A stretch of DNA of 38,848 nt from Muribaculaceae bacterium (GTDB lineage Bacteria > Bacteroidota > Bacteroidia > Bacteroidales > Muribaculaceae): positions 1 to 38,848 of the forward strand of contig RYWL01000012.1 of the NCBI GenBank assembly GCA_003979155.1. The letters run 5' to 3'. The translations under genes were made by a program, and so were the position numbers. Position 1 is the stretch's first letter. Every line of letters begins with the position of its first letter. Positions 30,201 through 37,712 of the stretch are shown piece after piece. The notes below the pieces were generated by a model, which was not told the origin of the DNA, made no database searches, and was given only the letters and a program-made list of their open reading frames with translations.

Positions 30201-31516
30201 TCTTCCTTACTGATGATTTCGGGATGGTTTCTAGTTACGAATTCCGCTTTTGCGCCGACAGCATAGCTGTTGAATACTTTGCCGTTTTCGTTAAGCAGTG
30301 CTTCAAATGCGTCGGCATCCGAGGGCAGATTGTCGACTTTGTAGCCCTCCGATTTCAGTCGTTTGAGAAGATTGAAAAGCGACGGAGCCACTTCCATGCC
30401 TTCGGCAATGAGGGCGTTCTGGCCCGGGCCTTTGAAATAAAATACAGCTAATTTTTTGTCGCTGTTAGGTTTGCGTTGTAGCGAAGTGTAGTTGTTCACA
30501 GTAGCTACAAAGTCATTGAGTCGGTCGGGGATTGCTTCGACATAGGGCAAACCGTCGCTGCCGGTGAAATGCGCGAAGAGAGTGTAGGGTCTTATGGCAC
30601 CGTCGATTTCGGGAGTGACGATACTCTGGGATAGAAATCCACCGTTCATGCCCATTTTGTCGGCGAGCCATTCGTCATAGTCTCGGTTGGCGTTGACAGG
30701 AGCGAAGAGTGGTATGTTTTCCGACTCGAGCCAGCGTGTCACCTGGTCGCCCATACGTCCGTGAGCCATGTTGATGACTGCCGACGCGTGTATTGAATCG
30801 GCATGGCCGCCTTTGATTAATGTCTGAATCACGTTGACAGGATAAACAATATTTCCGGTCTGCTCGAGCCTGGCGATTAAACTGTCGGACACCCCCATCC
30901 GGCCCGTGAGAATTATTCGTGGTGCGGAGTCGTTCCATCTGTCAGCTTTTTTGAGCCATGCTTCGTAAGCAGCCACAGAGCCGAAATTGAGGGTTTCGTT
31001 GTCGCCGGGATAATACAGCATCGATGATGCCGAAATTTCAGGGTCGCCCGGGAGTGGGGCGAAAAGTTTCTTGCTGTCGACGAAACGCCGCACGTAGCGC
31101 AGCATGTTGCGGTAGTTGTTGCGGCCGCCCACAAGATACTGGGCAAGAAATTCATTGTCGACCGAGTCTACCGACACAATATGATTGTCGGGGTTTGTAG
31201 CAGCAGTAGTAAGAACCGGGGTGCCGTTTTTAGCGGCTTCTTCGAGTGCATGGCGTTGCTCTGCTGTAATGCGTATGCCCATGCCGTTGACAAACACCAT
31301 GTCGTAGCGGCTTGCTTTTGCAAGCTCGTCGGCCGGCAACTCCTCGAGCTTTACGAAAGAGTTGTCGTTTGCCTTTGCGATTTGTCCGAGGGTGATTGCC
31401 TGATAGTTCACAAAGGCAATGCGTGTAGTCGACGCGAATACCTTCCACAGCACTATGCATGTGCCGATGATAGCCGCGCATGCGGTTGATAATATGATGA
31501 TTTTCTTTTTGCTCAT
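27290..31516 (-). CDS. hmuS: HmuS-like CobN/BchH-family protein, membrane-anchored and periplasmic
   Basis: 1408 aa from the ATG at 31516, one base after the hmuR stop. An open frame runs upstream inside hmuR but has no separate protein character. An N-terminal signal anchor (IIILSTACAAIIGTCIVLW) and a C-terminal helix followed by RRRRK indicate a large periplasmic domain held at both ends. The body is CobN/Mg-chelatase-H type, with the conserved motif MHFGAHGSLEFTP (His532, His536, Glu540). No CobS/CobT or BchI/BchD ATPase is present, and the location differs from cytoplasmic cobaltochelatase. HmuS proteins of Bacteroidota haem loci are reported to take iron out of haem anaerobically and reductively. 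Residues 760-845 form a Met/Lys-rich charged segment. Confidence 0.9.
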   Translation of the reverse strand: MSKKKIIILSTACAAIIGTCIVLWKVFASTTRIAFVNYQAITLGQIAKANDNSFVKLEELPADELAKASRYDMVFVNGMGIRITAEQRHALEEAAKNGTPVLTTAATNPDNHIVSVDSVDNEFLAQYLVGGRNNYRNMLRYVRRFVDSKKLFAPLPGDPEISASSMLYYPGDNETLNFGSVAAYEAWLKKADRWNDSAPRIILTGRMGVSDSLIARLEQTGNIVYPVNVIQTLIKGGHADSIHASAVINMAHGRMGDQVTRWLESENIPLFAPVNANRDYDEWLADKMGMNGGFLSQSIVTPEIDGAIRPYTLFAHFTGSDGLPYVEAIPDRLNDFVATVNNYTSLQRKPNSDKKLAVFYFKGPGQNALIAEGMEVAPSLFNLLKRLKSEGYKVDNLPSDADAFEALLNENGKVFNSYAVGAKAEFVTRNHPEIISKEDYEKWCAYAFAKEMKDDIDTVDGSFPGHGLADEDGRLALARLCFGNVVLIPQTAAGLGDDDFKIVHGTESAPPHNYVAAYLWARYGFGADALMHFGAHGSLEFTPRKQVALGSNDWPDRLVGTMPHVYIYSTSNVGEGMIAKRRSYAGIVNYLTPPFIESNLRGVYKNLADAINAYNQATSSADSASTAAMVKKYTVELGIHRELRIDSVALFTPDDIARIENFAEELANEKITGALYVMGVPYSDEHIKSTVEAMTVDPIAYSLHTLRGGSLASLRETAKRLVNSGVSIDDDAICRIAGISRSELDSARTIMAAIDGSKDMLSRMMVMASMMPAREQKTSKIAERPATKKHGMIPGVSSEKALEMARKMGADEEALKKMEAAIKSKSSDAKRSAMPRHPGMKKDEITDEQRQFAMTVTEVERALLNIGAYRDALRNSPQNELSSIVNALNGGFTAPTSGGDPILNPDILPTGRNMYAINAEETPSAVAWSKGKELADNTITMYRKEHGDSIPRKVSYTLWSSEFIETEGATIAQVLYMLGVEPVRDPFGRISDLKLIPSEELGRPRIDVVVQTSGQLRDLAASRLFLISRAVKMAAEADNDIYPNYVTEGVVESERHLVDKGVSPKEARELSTARVFGGVNGNYGSGIQGMVEAGDRWENESEIASAYINNMGAVYGSEEDWEKMRDYAFEAALTRTDVVVQPRQSNTWGALSLDHVYEFMGGMNLAVRNVTGKDPDAYLSDYRNRNRARMQEVKEAIGVESRTTILNPAYIKAKMKGGAGDASAFADVIRNTYGWNVMKPDAIDNELWDDIYDTYVADKNSLGIKDYFKTVNPAAIQEMTAVMLETVRKGMWDASPEQVATLAELHTEIVNEFGAACSGFVCDNASLRDFIASKAPEQAAAKYNKAVAHVRAENLSSDDGMVMKRDELNNTDTVTNNINGVIVALAVVAAVTGLLILIRRRRKTYTEK

Positions 31517-31517
31517 A

Positions 31518-33653
31518 TCAGTTGAAGAAATCGTTGATGTCGAGTGAAATACCGGCCGACCACGTTGTGCCTGTGGTGGGCGCCGAATTCCAGTAGTAGA
31601 CTTTCGGCTTGTAACCGAACAGATTGTCGATGACGAGGTTGACCCTGATGCCACGCCATACCTGTTGCTGCAGAGTAAATTTCCACAGTGAGTATGCGCC
31701 GTCGGTGTCGTAGTTTGATTGCGGTTTGGCGAGATATCGTCCCGATATGCCGGCATATAATCTGTACACGCTGCAGATTCGCTTGTCGTAATCGATTCTC
31801 CATGTCATAGAGTGAGGACGAGGCTGCGAAAACTGCGAGTCGATTGTGTTGCCGCCGGTGTGGAGGTAGTTGTAGTTCAGTTGCACACCAAGTCCACAGA
31901 CAGCCCGGTATCGTGCCGAGAAATCGAGTCCATATACACGCACGCCGTTTTCATTGCAGTAGACGGCGCCTTCCTCTCGTGTGTCATCGCCGGGATAATC
32001 GGTTGTTGTGATTCGACTGTTGTAGCGGTTGTAATATGCTGTGCCTGTGATGTTGTACGAGCCGGCGAGCAGAGAGCCGCGCAGATTGCCGCTATGTTCG
32101 AGAGAGAGGTTGAAGTTGTGGCTCTTCTCGGGTTTAAGGTCGGAGTTTCCGTAAATCATCTGAATGCCGGCCATGTCGAAATTCATGTACATCTCTTTGA
32201 GCGTTGGTGCTCTGAAACCTCCTGCATACGAAGCTCTTATGGAGAAACGGTCAAGCTTGAACATAGTGGCGAGCCGGGCCGTGAGGGCATTGTTGTCCGA
32301 CTCCGAGAAATAATCGTCGCGGATACTGGCAACAATATTCAGCCACGAAAGTGGATTGTAGTCAAACTGCACGAACACATCGGCCGATGTCTGCGAGTGC
32401 GCGTCGCCGGATACGAACTGATATGTCCTGAGATAGTCGTGCATGTAGTCGCCTCCTGCCGTGAGAGCATTTTTTCCGAAAAAATGAGTATATAGCGCAT
32501 GCACTATATTTTGCCTGTTGCTGTAGTCGTGGTCGTGAGTTCGTTCGCCGCCGGTATACCTCATCTTGTCGTATTGGTCGTAGCTGTACGACAGCTCGAG
32601 CATCTGCTCAGGCTTGATATTCCACACGGCCCGCAGTCCGCCCGAGTAGTCGAGATAGTGGTCGTCGTAGTTCACACGGGTGCTCACGCGGTTGAAATAT
32701 CCGCCGCGGGCAATAAGTCTGAGATTGTTGGCGGCCTGAAAGACGAGACGTTCCTTGACGTTAAGTGAGTTCCCTCCGAAGACATTCTGAATTTTCGACT
32801 CCGTGTCGAAGGCATCGGTTAGTTTCACTGTCTCAGAAGTCGAGTACTGTATGTTGGTATTTGACGAAACTTTGCCTGAATGAAGATTGAGATCGGCTCC
32901 GTGACGCCACTCCTTGCCGAAGCTGCGGTAGCGAGAGTTCACATTGAGCCTCCACGGCATATTGTCCTCGCGAGTTATGATGTTCACGACTCCGCCCACG
33001 GCATTTGCGCCGTATAGGGCAGAAGAGGCTCCTTTTACCACTTCGACGCGTCCTACATTGTCAAGATTGAGGCGGTTGAAATCGACATTGTCCATGGTCT
33101 CACCGGCAAGTCTCTCTCCGTCGACAAGAAAGAGGATAGCCTTGCCGCCGAAGCCGTTCATGTTGAGCGAAGTCTCCTGACTCATTGCATAGCTGAATTC
33201 CAGGCCAGGCAACGCCTCGGTGAGCAAATCCTGTATGTTTGTGGCATCTGCTTTCTTTATATCGTCGGCAGAAATCAGCTGTGTCACCACAGGCACGTCC
33301 TTGAGAGCCTTGGGCGTACGGGTGGCCGTGACCACGACTTCGTTGAGAGCGCTTATGTCCGGTGCGAGAGCCAGCAACTCCACATGTGAGGCATCATGGT
33401 TTTTGAGTATGAATGTATCCTTGATAAACCCTATATAAGAAACCTCTATTTTAGCTGTGTTTTTGTCTACATCGAAGCTGAATTCACCATCGATGCCGGT
33501 TACTGCAGCCCGGCCGTTGTCAAGCGACCTGACAGTCGCTCCCGTTAGGGGGCTGCCCGTCTCATCCACCACTTTGCCCCTAAAGGTATAAGCTGATGAA
33601 ATGAGCGGACAAATCAGCCCCGCAAGGAGTATGGCAGTATATCTTAAGTTCAC
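31518..33653 (-). CDS. hmuR: HmuR-like TonB-dependent haem receptor
   Basis: 711 aa outer-membrane receptor. A signal peptide (about 1-21) is followed by a CarboxypepD_reg-like domain (about 24-105; GKVVDETGSPLTGATV), a plug (about 115-225; VVVTATRTPK, then VEVVKGASSALYGANAVGGVVNI) and a 22-strand barrel ending in aromatic F (DINDFFN). Phe480-Arg-Ala-Pro483 and Asn503-Ser-Asp-Leu506 match the FRAP and NxDL (NPDL-like) signatures of haem/haemoglobin receptors. It transports haem or haem-protein cargo using TonB energy. It lies 13 nt after the calycin-like gene and one base before hmuS, in one operon. Confidence 0.92.
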   Translation of the reverse strand: MNLRYTAILLAGLICPLISSAYTFRGKVVDETGSPLTGATVRSLDNGRAAVTGIDGEFSFDVDKNTAKIEVSYIGFIKDTFILKNHDASHVELLALAPDISALNEVVVTATRTPKALKDVPVVTQLISADDIKKADATNIQDLLTEALPGLEFSYAMSQETSLNMNGFGGKAILFLVDGERLAGETMDNVDFNRLNLDNVGRVEVVKGASSALYGANAVGGVVNIITREDNMPWRLNVNSRYRSFGKEWRHGADLNLHSGKVSSNTNIQYSTSETVKLTDAFDTESKIQNVFGGNSLNVKERLVFQAANNLRLIARGGYFNRVSTRVNYDDHYLDYSGGLRAVWNIKPEQMLELSYSYDQYDKMRYTGGERTHDHDYSNRQNIVHALYTHFFGKNALTAGGDYMHDYLRTYQFVSGDAHSQTSADVFVQFDYNPLSWLNIVASIRDDYFSESDNNALTARLATMFKLDRFSIRASYAGGFRAPTLKEMYMNFDMAGIQMIYGNSDLKPEKSHNFNLSLEHSGNLRGSLLAGSYNITGTAYYNRYNSRITTTDYPGDDTREEGAVYCNENGVRVYGLDFSARYRAVCGLGVQLNYNYLHTGGNTIDSQFSQPRPHSMTWRIDYDKRICSVYRLYAGISGRYLAKPQSNYDTDGAYSLWKFTLQQQVWRGIRVNLVIDNLFGYKPKVYYWNSAPTTGTTWSAGISLDINDFFN

Positions 33654-33666
33654 TGCTATATTGGTT

Positions 33667-34143
33667 TTATTGTTTTGTTGCGGTAGAGGAGCAAATCATC
33701 GGCATGGGCATGGCTCCGTACTGTAGATTGAATTTGATGTCGAGAGTCTTGTCGCTGACAGTGCCCGAAACAGTGCACGTATAAGATTTTCCGCTGTCGG
33801 TCTGGCCGCTGTATTCGGTAGTGGCGAGAGTGCTTATACCGTTCACTTCTGTAACTTTCACGCCAGTAATGGTGATTGAAGGCATTGCCATTGGAGCTTC
33901 GCCGAAAGCGGGAAGTGTGACAGTAACGGTCGCGTCATCGGTGGCGGAGAGGACGAACGAAAGATTTTCGAATGTTGATGCGCTGCCCATTACAGAGCAT
34001 TCCATATCCCCTGCGTATGTGCCTGCAATGGCTTTGGCCGCGGGTACGGCAGGTTCGTCTTCGTTATCGTCGCTGCAGGAAGGAAGTGTAACAAGCGCGA
34101 GTACCGCAATCATGGTTGCGAAAAGGAATTTGATTGGTTTCAT
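33667..34143 (-). CDS. Calycin-like lipoprotein in the HmuY position
   Basis: 158 aa. A lipoprotein signal ends in lipobox LPSC (Cys23), followed by SDDNEDE, an acidic stretch like surface-export signals of Bacteroidota lipoproteins. The mature domain opens with IAGTYAGDMECSV and continues as short beta strands, matching the Calycin_like (lipocalin-type barrel) family of Bacteroidota. Two methionine clusters occur, APMAMP mid-protein and GAMPMPMIC at the end. It sits directly upstream of hmuR (13 nt), where hmuYRSTUV operons carry the haemophore HmuY, but I see no HmuY resemblance. A surface haem-binding role is inferred from position; the fold call is moderately secure. Confidence 0.75.
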   Translation of the reverse strand: MKPIKFLFATMIAVLALVTLPSCSDDNEDEPAVPAAKAIAGTYAGDMECSVMGSASTFENLSFVLSATDDATVTVTLPAFGEAPMAMPSITITGVKVTEVNGISTLATTEYSGQTDSGKSYTCTVSGTVSDKTLDIKFNLQYGAMPMPMICSSTATKQ

Positions 34144-34160
34144 GAGATAATGAATGGTTT

Positions 34161-35669
34161 TTAATTATGTGATTTATGTTTTTTACTTACTATGTAACCC
34201 GATATGAGTATCAGCATTATCAATGTGCCGGAGAGGAATACGAATAGGTCGGAGAACGGCCCCAGAAAGGTGGAATAGCATCGGCCTACGTGCAACTCGA
34301 GAGCAAAATTCCACAGCGACATAGGCTGCTTTTCAATCAGGCTGTAGGATGTCAACGGTTTATCGGCACCACGTACATAATCGAATACGATTGGTTCTTT
34401 TGTGTCGGCAGTATAGCCGCTCACGATATTACCCCCCAGGTCAAACGGACGTTTTTTTGTAAGGTCGATTATTTCATTGGTGAAATAGTCTTTGACGACA
34501 CCGATGTCAGGTTGCCACCTGTAAAGGCCGCTGAACGAGCCGATAAGCCAGTCGCCGTTGTTTCCCTGTTGAAAAACCGTGATTCCCATAGGGCTTACAG
34601 GAGGTGTGGATTTTTTTTGGAAGGCTACAGGGATAGCCGACAAGGAATCGAGACTGAAAAATCCGTCGGAGGTAGAGAGTAGCCACTTATTCCCGTTTTC
34701 GTTCCACCTCAATGCCCGCAGTTTGTCGTGCCATGCGTTGGGACTGTTGAGACTCGAACCCGGCATTGGCTCTGTCTTGGTCATGACGAAAGGAATCATC
34801 AGGGGCGGTCGCAGACAAGTGCCTGTAAATACAATCAGGAATACTATGGGGAGTGTGTAGTAGCCTATTCTGTTATGCCACGAGAAATTCCAACTGAACA
34901 CTTTCGAATCTCTGATTGCGGCCATATGGCGTTTCACTTTCGAGCGGATGTGGTAGGGAAGTATAAAAAGTATGATACCCGATATACTCAGAAATGCGAG
35001 TATGACAGCGATGACGTCCACTATGATTTTTCCTGTAGTCCCAAACAGTTCTCCGCTGTGGAGCTGCCAGATTGTCTTGAAAAGAGATACTTCGTTCTTG
35101 TACCCGTCCGGGGCAGGAAATTCAGACGGACGGAAAGTGCCGTCGGGCGAAAGACGATAGATTTTTGACCTTGTTACCACCACGACGGCGGTGCTGTCGG
35201 GTGTAATACATACATCGGTGAGACGTTCGGAATTGTCAGACAGATCTATGGGGCTCCATTTTCCGTCGTCATATCTGTAGACGCCGTATTGTGCGGCACA
35301 CCACAATTCGCCGTTTTTTGTCCGCACTATATTGCGGATGTTTCTGTTGTCGACACCGTCGGGCAACCCTTGGTTAAAATCAGCAAAGCTGTCGAGGAAG
35401 GTATCGGTAAGCCATGCGCCGCAAGTGCCGAACGCGAGGATGCTGTCGTTGTCGAGGGCGAGGCTTCCTTTTATTATACCATTGTTGCAGTTTCTGATTT
35501 TATAAGACGCCGGCATAATGCTACGGCTTACTTGGGCTCCTCTGAAAACATCCCGGTGATTCAGAATGATTCCGGAGACACAGAATACTAAAGTAAAGAC
35601 AGAAACCAACAGCCCAGCCCATCGGTGAAATAAACTCCAAAAGTGTTTTCTGTTTCTGTGTGGTTTCAT
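34161..35669 (-). CDS. PepSY-type transmembrane protein with propeller-like periplasmic insertions
   Basis: 502 aa, first gene of the hmu operon. Four membrane helices: about 17-37, 213-240, 267-286 and 474-493. The framework is PepSY_TM: HRWAGLLV at His15, a helix ending in NH at His38, WHNRIGYYTLPI before the third helix, and LHVGRCYSTFLGPFSDLFVFLSG at the fourth. The conserved His pairs suggest haem-b coordination and electron transfer across the inner membrane, as proposed for this family. Both large periplasmic loops contain strands like two-component-regulator propeller blades (NGELWCAAQYGVYRYDDGKW; DWLIGSFSGLYRWQPD) instead of clear PepSY domains. The next gene follows after 17 nt. It may reduce haem or iron for HmuS (inference). 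Confidence 0.8.
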   Translation of the reverse strand: MKPHRNRKHFWSLFHRWAGLLVSVFTLVFCVSGIILNHRDVFRGAQVSRSIMPASYKIRNCNNGIIKGSLALDNDSILAFGTCGAWLTDTFLDSFADFNQGLPDGVDNRNIRNIVRTKNGELWCAAQYGVYRYDDGKWSPIDLSDNSERLTDVCITPDSTAVVVVTRSKIYRLSPDGTFRPSEFPAPDGYKNEVSLFKTIWQLHSGELFGTTGKIIVDVIAVILAFLSISGIILFILPYHIRSKVKRHMAAIRDSKVFSWNFSWHNRIGYYTLPIVFLIVFTGTCLRPPLMIPFVMTKTEPMPGSSLNSPNAWHDKLRALRWNENGNKWLLSTSDGFFSLDSLSAIPVAFQKKSTPPVSPMGITVFQQGNNGDWLIGSFSGLYRWQPDIGVVKDYFTNEIIDLTKKRPFDLGGNIVSGYTADTKEPIVFDYVRGADKPLTSYSLIEKQPMSLWNFALELHVGRCYSTFLGPFSDLFVFLSGTLIMLILISGYIVSKKHKSHN

Positions 35670-35685
35670 GTTGTAATTTTTGATG

Positions 35686-35716
35686 CAAAATTACTTTGGC
35701 ACCGATAAGTGGGCAA
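35686..35716 (-). promoter_or_regulatory. Promoter of the hmu operon
   Basis: On the minus strand: TTG at 35714-35716, a 20-nt spacer, and TAATTTTG at 35686-35693, 16 nt before the ATG of the PepSY-type gene. I could not pick out a convincing Fur-type palindrome. The rest of the 169-bp gap to the ZIP gene shows no ORF and no clear terminator. Confidence 0.7.
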
Positions 35717-35838
35717 TACTCAAACCACGTCAAAAAGATGGCGCGAGAATACCGAAAAAAGGCTATTGTTCAGCGCTGTGAAAATGCAGGCTGTCGCCAA
35801 TTATAGTTATGGTCGGGAACCGATACCAAATTATGGCA

Positions 35839-36615
35839 TCATACAAACATCTGGATATAGAGCATGGTCATTACTCCGGCCACGAGGGCGTAAGTGGCGT
35901 GTTTCTCGAACCCGTGGCTGTGCGTTTCTGGAATCATTTCATCGCTTATCACGTAGAGCATGGCGCCTCCGGCCAATGCAGTGAGCGCCGGAAGCAGAGC
36001 CGACGATATATCGCCGATAAAATATCCGGCAACGACCCCGGATACCTCGAGCAGAGCCACTGTGAGCGCTACTCCCAGCACTCGCCACATGCTCACCCCT
36101 ATCATTATAAGGGGTGTGACAACGACCATGCCCTCTGGTATGTTCTGAATGGCTATGGTGATGGCTACAGTATAGGCGTTGGTGAGGTTGTCGCCGTCGA
36201 ATACCACTCCGGCTGCAATACCCTCGGGAAATTTGTGTATGGCTATTGCTATGACGAACAGCAATACGCGATTTATAGAGCGTGAGCTTGCCGTGTGGGG
36301 CTCTTCAATCTCACCGGCCTCGAGGCCCGCTATGTGGTGGAGATGCGGAGTGATGCGGTCGAGCACACCGATAAGAGCCACTCCGAGTGCAACGCCCACC
36401 ACAGATTGCCACCAGCCGCTTCTGCCGGCCATTTCTACCGACGGAACTATAAGACAGACCAGAGCAGCCGTGAGCATCATGCCGGCACAGAATCCGAGAA
36501 AGATGTCGTTCCACTTATGTGGAATACGGCGTACAATCACGCCGGCCAGCGAGCCGACCAAAGAAGCCAGCCCCAGTCCGGCGGCGCATATTAAAAGTTG
36601 TTCCAATACTGTCAT
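35839..36615 (-). CDS. ZIP-family divalent metal transporter (GufA-like)
   Basis: 258 aa, about eight membrane helices. The two metal-site helices are clear: AIHKFPEGIAAGV with His127 and IAIQNIPEGMVVV with Gln157. A Gln in the second motif, rather than His, fits GufA-type bacterial ZIPs rather than classical ZupT. Between helices 3 and 4 is a short loop with His residues (RITPHLHHIAG). ZIP proteins import Zn, Mn or Fe into the cytoplasm. The gene lies upstream of the hmu operon on the same strand, separated by the hmu promoter, and has its own promoter with a leader of about 150 nt. Metal specificity is not readable; context favours iron or manganese only loosely. Confidence 0.92.
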   Translation of the reverse strand: MTVLEQLLICAAGLGLASLVGSLAGVIVRRIPHKWNDIFLGFCAGMMLTAALVCLIVPSVEMAGRSGWWQSVVGVALGVALIGVLDRITPHLHHIAGLEAGEIEEPHTASSRSINRVLLFVIAIAIHKFPEGIAAGVVFDGDNLTNAYTVAITIAIQNIPEGMVVVTPLIMIGVSMWRVLGVALTVALLEVSGVVAGYFIGDISSALLPALTALAGGAMLYVISDEMIPETHSHGFEKHATYALVAGVMTMLYIQMFV

Positions 36616-36680
36616 AATTTATTAATGTCGCTTTGAGTGAAAATGTTTGAAAACTGTCGCGAAATAGGGGCAGTATGCAA

Positions 36681-36709
36681 TGAGGCGAAGTTTTCACAAC
36701 TTCGCCTCA
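36681..36709 (-). promoter_or_regulatory. Strong hairpin in the ZIP gene leader
   Basis: A perfect 12-bp inverted repeat (TGAGGCGAAGTT / AACTTCGCCTCA, 5-nt loop) lies between the ZIP promoter and start codon. No T-run follows in either direction, so it is not a standard terminator. It could be a protein operator or a structured mRNA leader element. The 283-bp gap that holds it has no credible ORF. Confidence 0.55.
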
Positions 36710-36772
36710 CCTTTGGCTTATATAACTACTTATGTGATTAATCTTGAAAAAAACTGTCATTTTTTACTGATG

Positions 36773-36803
36773 CAAAATTAATGCAGGCCTGTAGTTTGCG
36801 CAA
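36773..36803 (-). promoter_or_regulatory. Promoter for the ZIP transporter gene
   Basis: Minus strand: TTG at 36801-36803, a 20-nt spacer, TAATTTTG at 36773-36780. The expected start site is near 36766, about 150 nt before the ATG. Confidence 0.7.
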
Positions 36804-36839
36804 TACCTAAAAATAATGAACTTTTTGAAATAAAATTTG

Positions 36840-36847
36840 TAATTTTG
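36840..36847 (+). promoter_or_regulatory. -7 element for the phosphodiesterase gene
   Basis: TAATTTTG, 51 nt before the ATG at 36899 and divergent from the ZIP promoter. The nearest TTTG (36824-36827) is only 12 nt upstream, so the -33 element is unclear. Confidence 0.5.
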
Positions 36848-36898
36848 CGAATGATAATATTATAATCAACCGGTTGTAAACGAGTTAAGTATTTGACT

Positions 36899-37684
36899 AT
36901 GTGGAGATTCCGCCGATGTGCCTTTGCAGGATTTGTTTTAATGGTCTTTTTCGCCCTTACCGCGCCGACATATGCGCAGGGTAGCGGCATGACAAAAGTG
37001 ATAGCCCACCGCGGACACTGGACTCCGGCCGGCGCGGCTCAAAACAGCATACGCTCATTTATAAAGGCTGATTCTATAAATTGCTATGGCTCGGAATTCG
37101 ATATATGGATGACCGGCGACGATGTGCCAGTGGTAAATCACGACACGTCGTTCAAGGGAGTTGTCATGGAAGAGTCGCCCTCAGGCGATGTTCTTGCCGT
37201 GATACTCGATAACGGCGAGACTCTTCCACGTCTTGATAATTTTCTTGAGGCCATAAGGCCTACGTCCACTCGTCTGATTTGCGAGGTGAAATCACATAAA
37301 GACAAAGTCAAAGAGCAGAAACTTATCAAAGAAACAGTGAAAATGATGGAGGCCAACGGTCTTTCGCCCCGCGTGGAATATATTACCTTTTCGCGCGAAG
37401 GCCTGCTCAATCTTATTAAATACGCTCCTGACGGAACTCCTGTCTACTATCTTAACGGCGACATGACTCCGGCAGAGCTCAAAAGCGTAGGCGCGGCAGG
37501 GTTCGATTATAGTCTGTCCACTGTAAGAAAGCATCCCGAATGGTTCGATGAGGCTCGCAAACTCGGTCTCAAAACTAATGTATGGACGGTAGACGACGAA
37601 GCCGACATGCAGTGGTGTATCGACCTGGGTGCCGACTTTATTACAACCAACAGGCCTGAGCGTCTTTTCAGACTGCTTTGGTGA
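36899..37684 (+). CDS. Secreted glycerophosphodiester phosphodiesterase
   Basis: 261 aa from the ATG at 36899; a TTG two codons upstream is a less likely start. A signal peptide (about 1-26, ending TYAQ) sends it to the periplasm. The GDPD TIM-barrel motifs are present: AHRGHW with catalytic His37, SEFDIW with metal ligands Glu66 and Asp68, VVNHD with His81, and C-terminal TVDDEADMQWCIDLGADFITTNRP. The usual PENT motif reads AAQNS here, a form I recall in other Bacteroidota members. It would cleave glycerophosphodiesters, from phospholipid turnover, to glycerol-3-phosphate and an alcohol. The next gene starts 28 nt later and is probably co-transcribed. Confidence 0.93.
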   Translation: MWRFRRCAFAGFVLMVFFALTAPTYAQGSGMTKVIAHRGHWTPAGAAQNSIRSFIKADSINCYGSEFDIWMTGDDVPVVNHDTSFKGVVMEESPSGDVLAVILDNGETLPRLDNFLEAIRPTSTRLICEVKSHKDKVKEQKLIKETVKMMEANGLSPRVEYITFSREGLLNLIKYAPDGTPVYYLNGDMTPAELKSVGAAGFDYSLSTVRKHPEWFDEARKLGLKTNVWTVDDEADMQWCIDLGADFITTNRPERLFRLLW

Positions 37685-37712
37685 TAGTTTTAAAATTTCA
37701 AAGACAATTGAT

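Noticed and set aside
29405-30451. 348-residue plus-strand open frame inside hmuS
   Set aside because: It is antisense to conserved chelatase motifs and shows no domain of its own.
27290-31516. Cobaltochelatase CobN for cobalamin synthesis
   Set aside because: The protein has membrane anchors at both ends, no CobS/CobT partners, and lies between a haem-type receptor and HmuT/U/V. HmuS fits better.
31517-31756. An 80-residue N-terminal extension of hmuS
   Set aside because: It overlaps the 3' end of hmuR in another frame and is rich in Ser/Thr/Arg without any fold. The start at 31516 directly precedes a signal anchor.
36681-36709. Rho-independent terminator
   Set aside because: The stem is strong, but no T-run follows on either strand, and it lies between divergent promoters, where a terminator is not needed.
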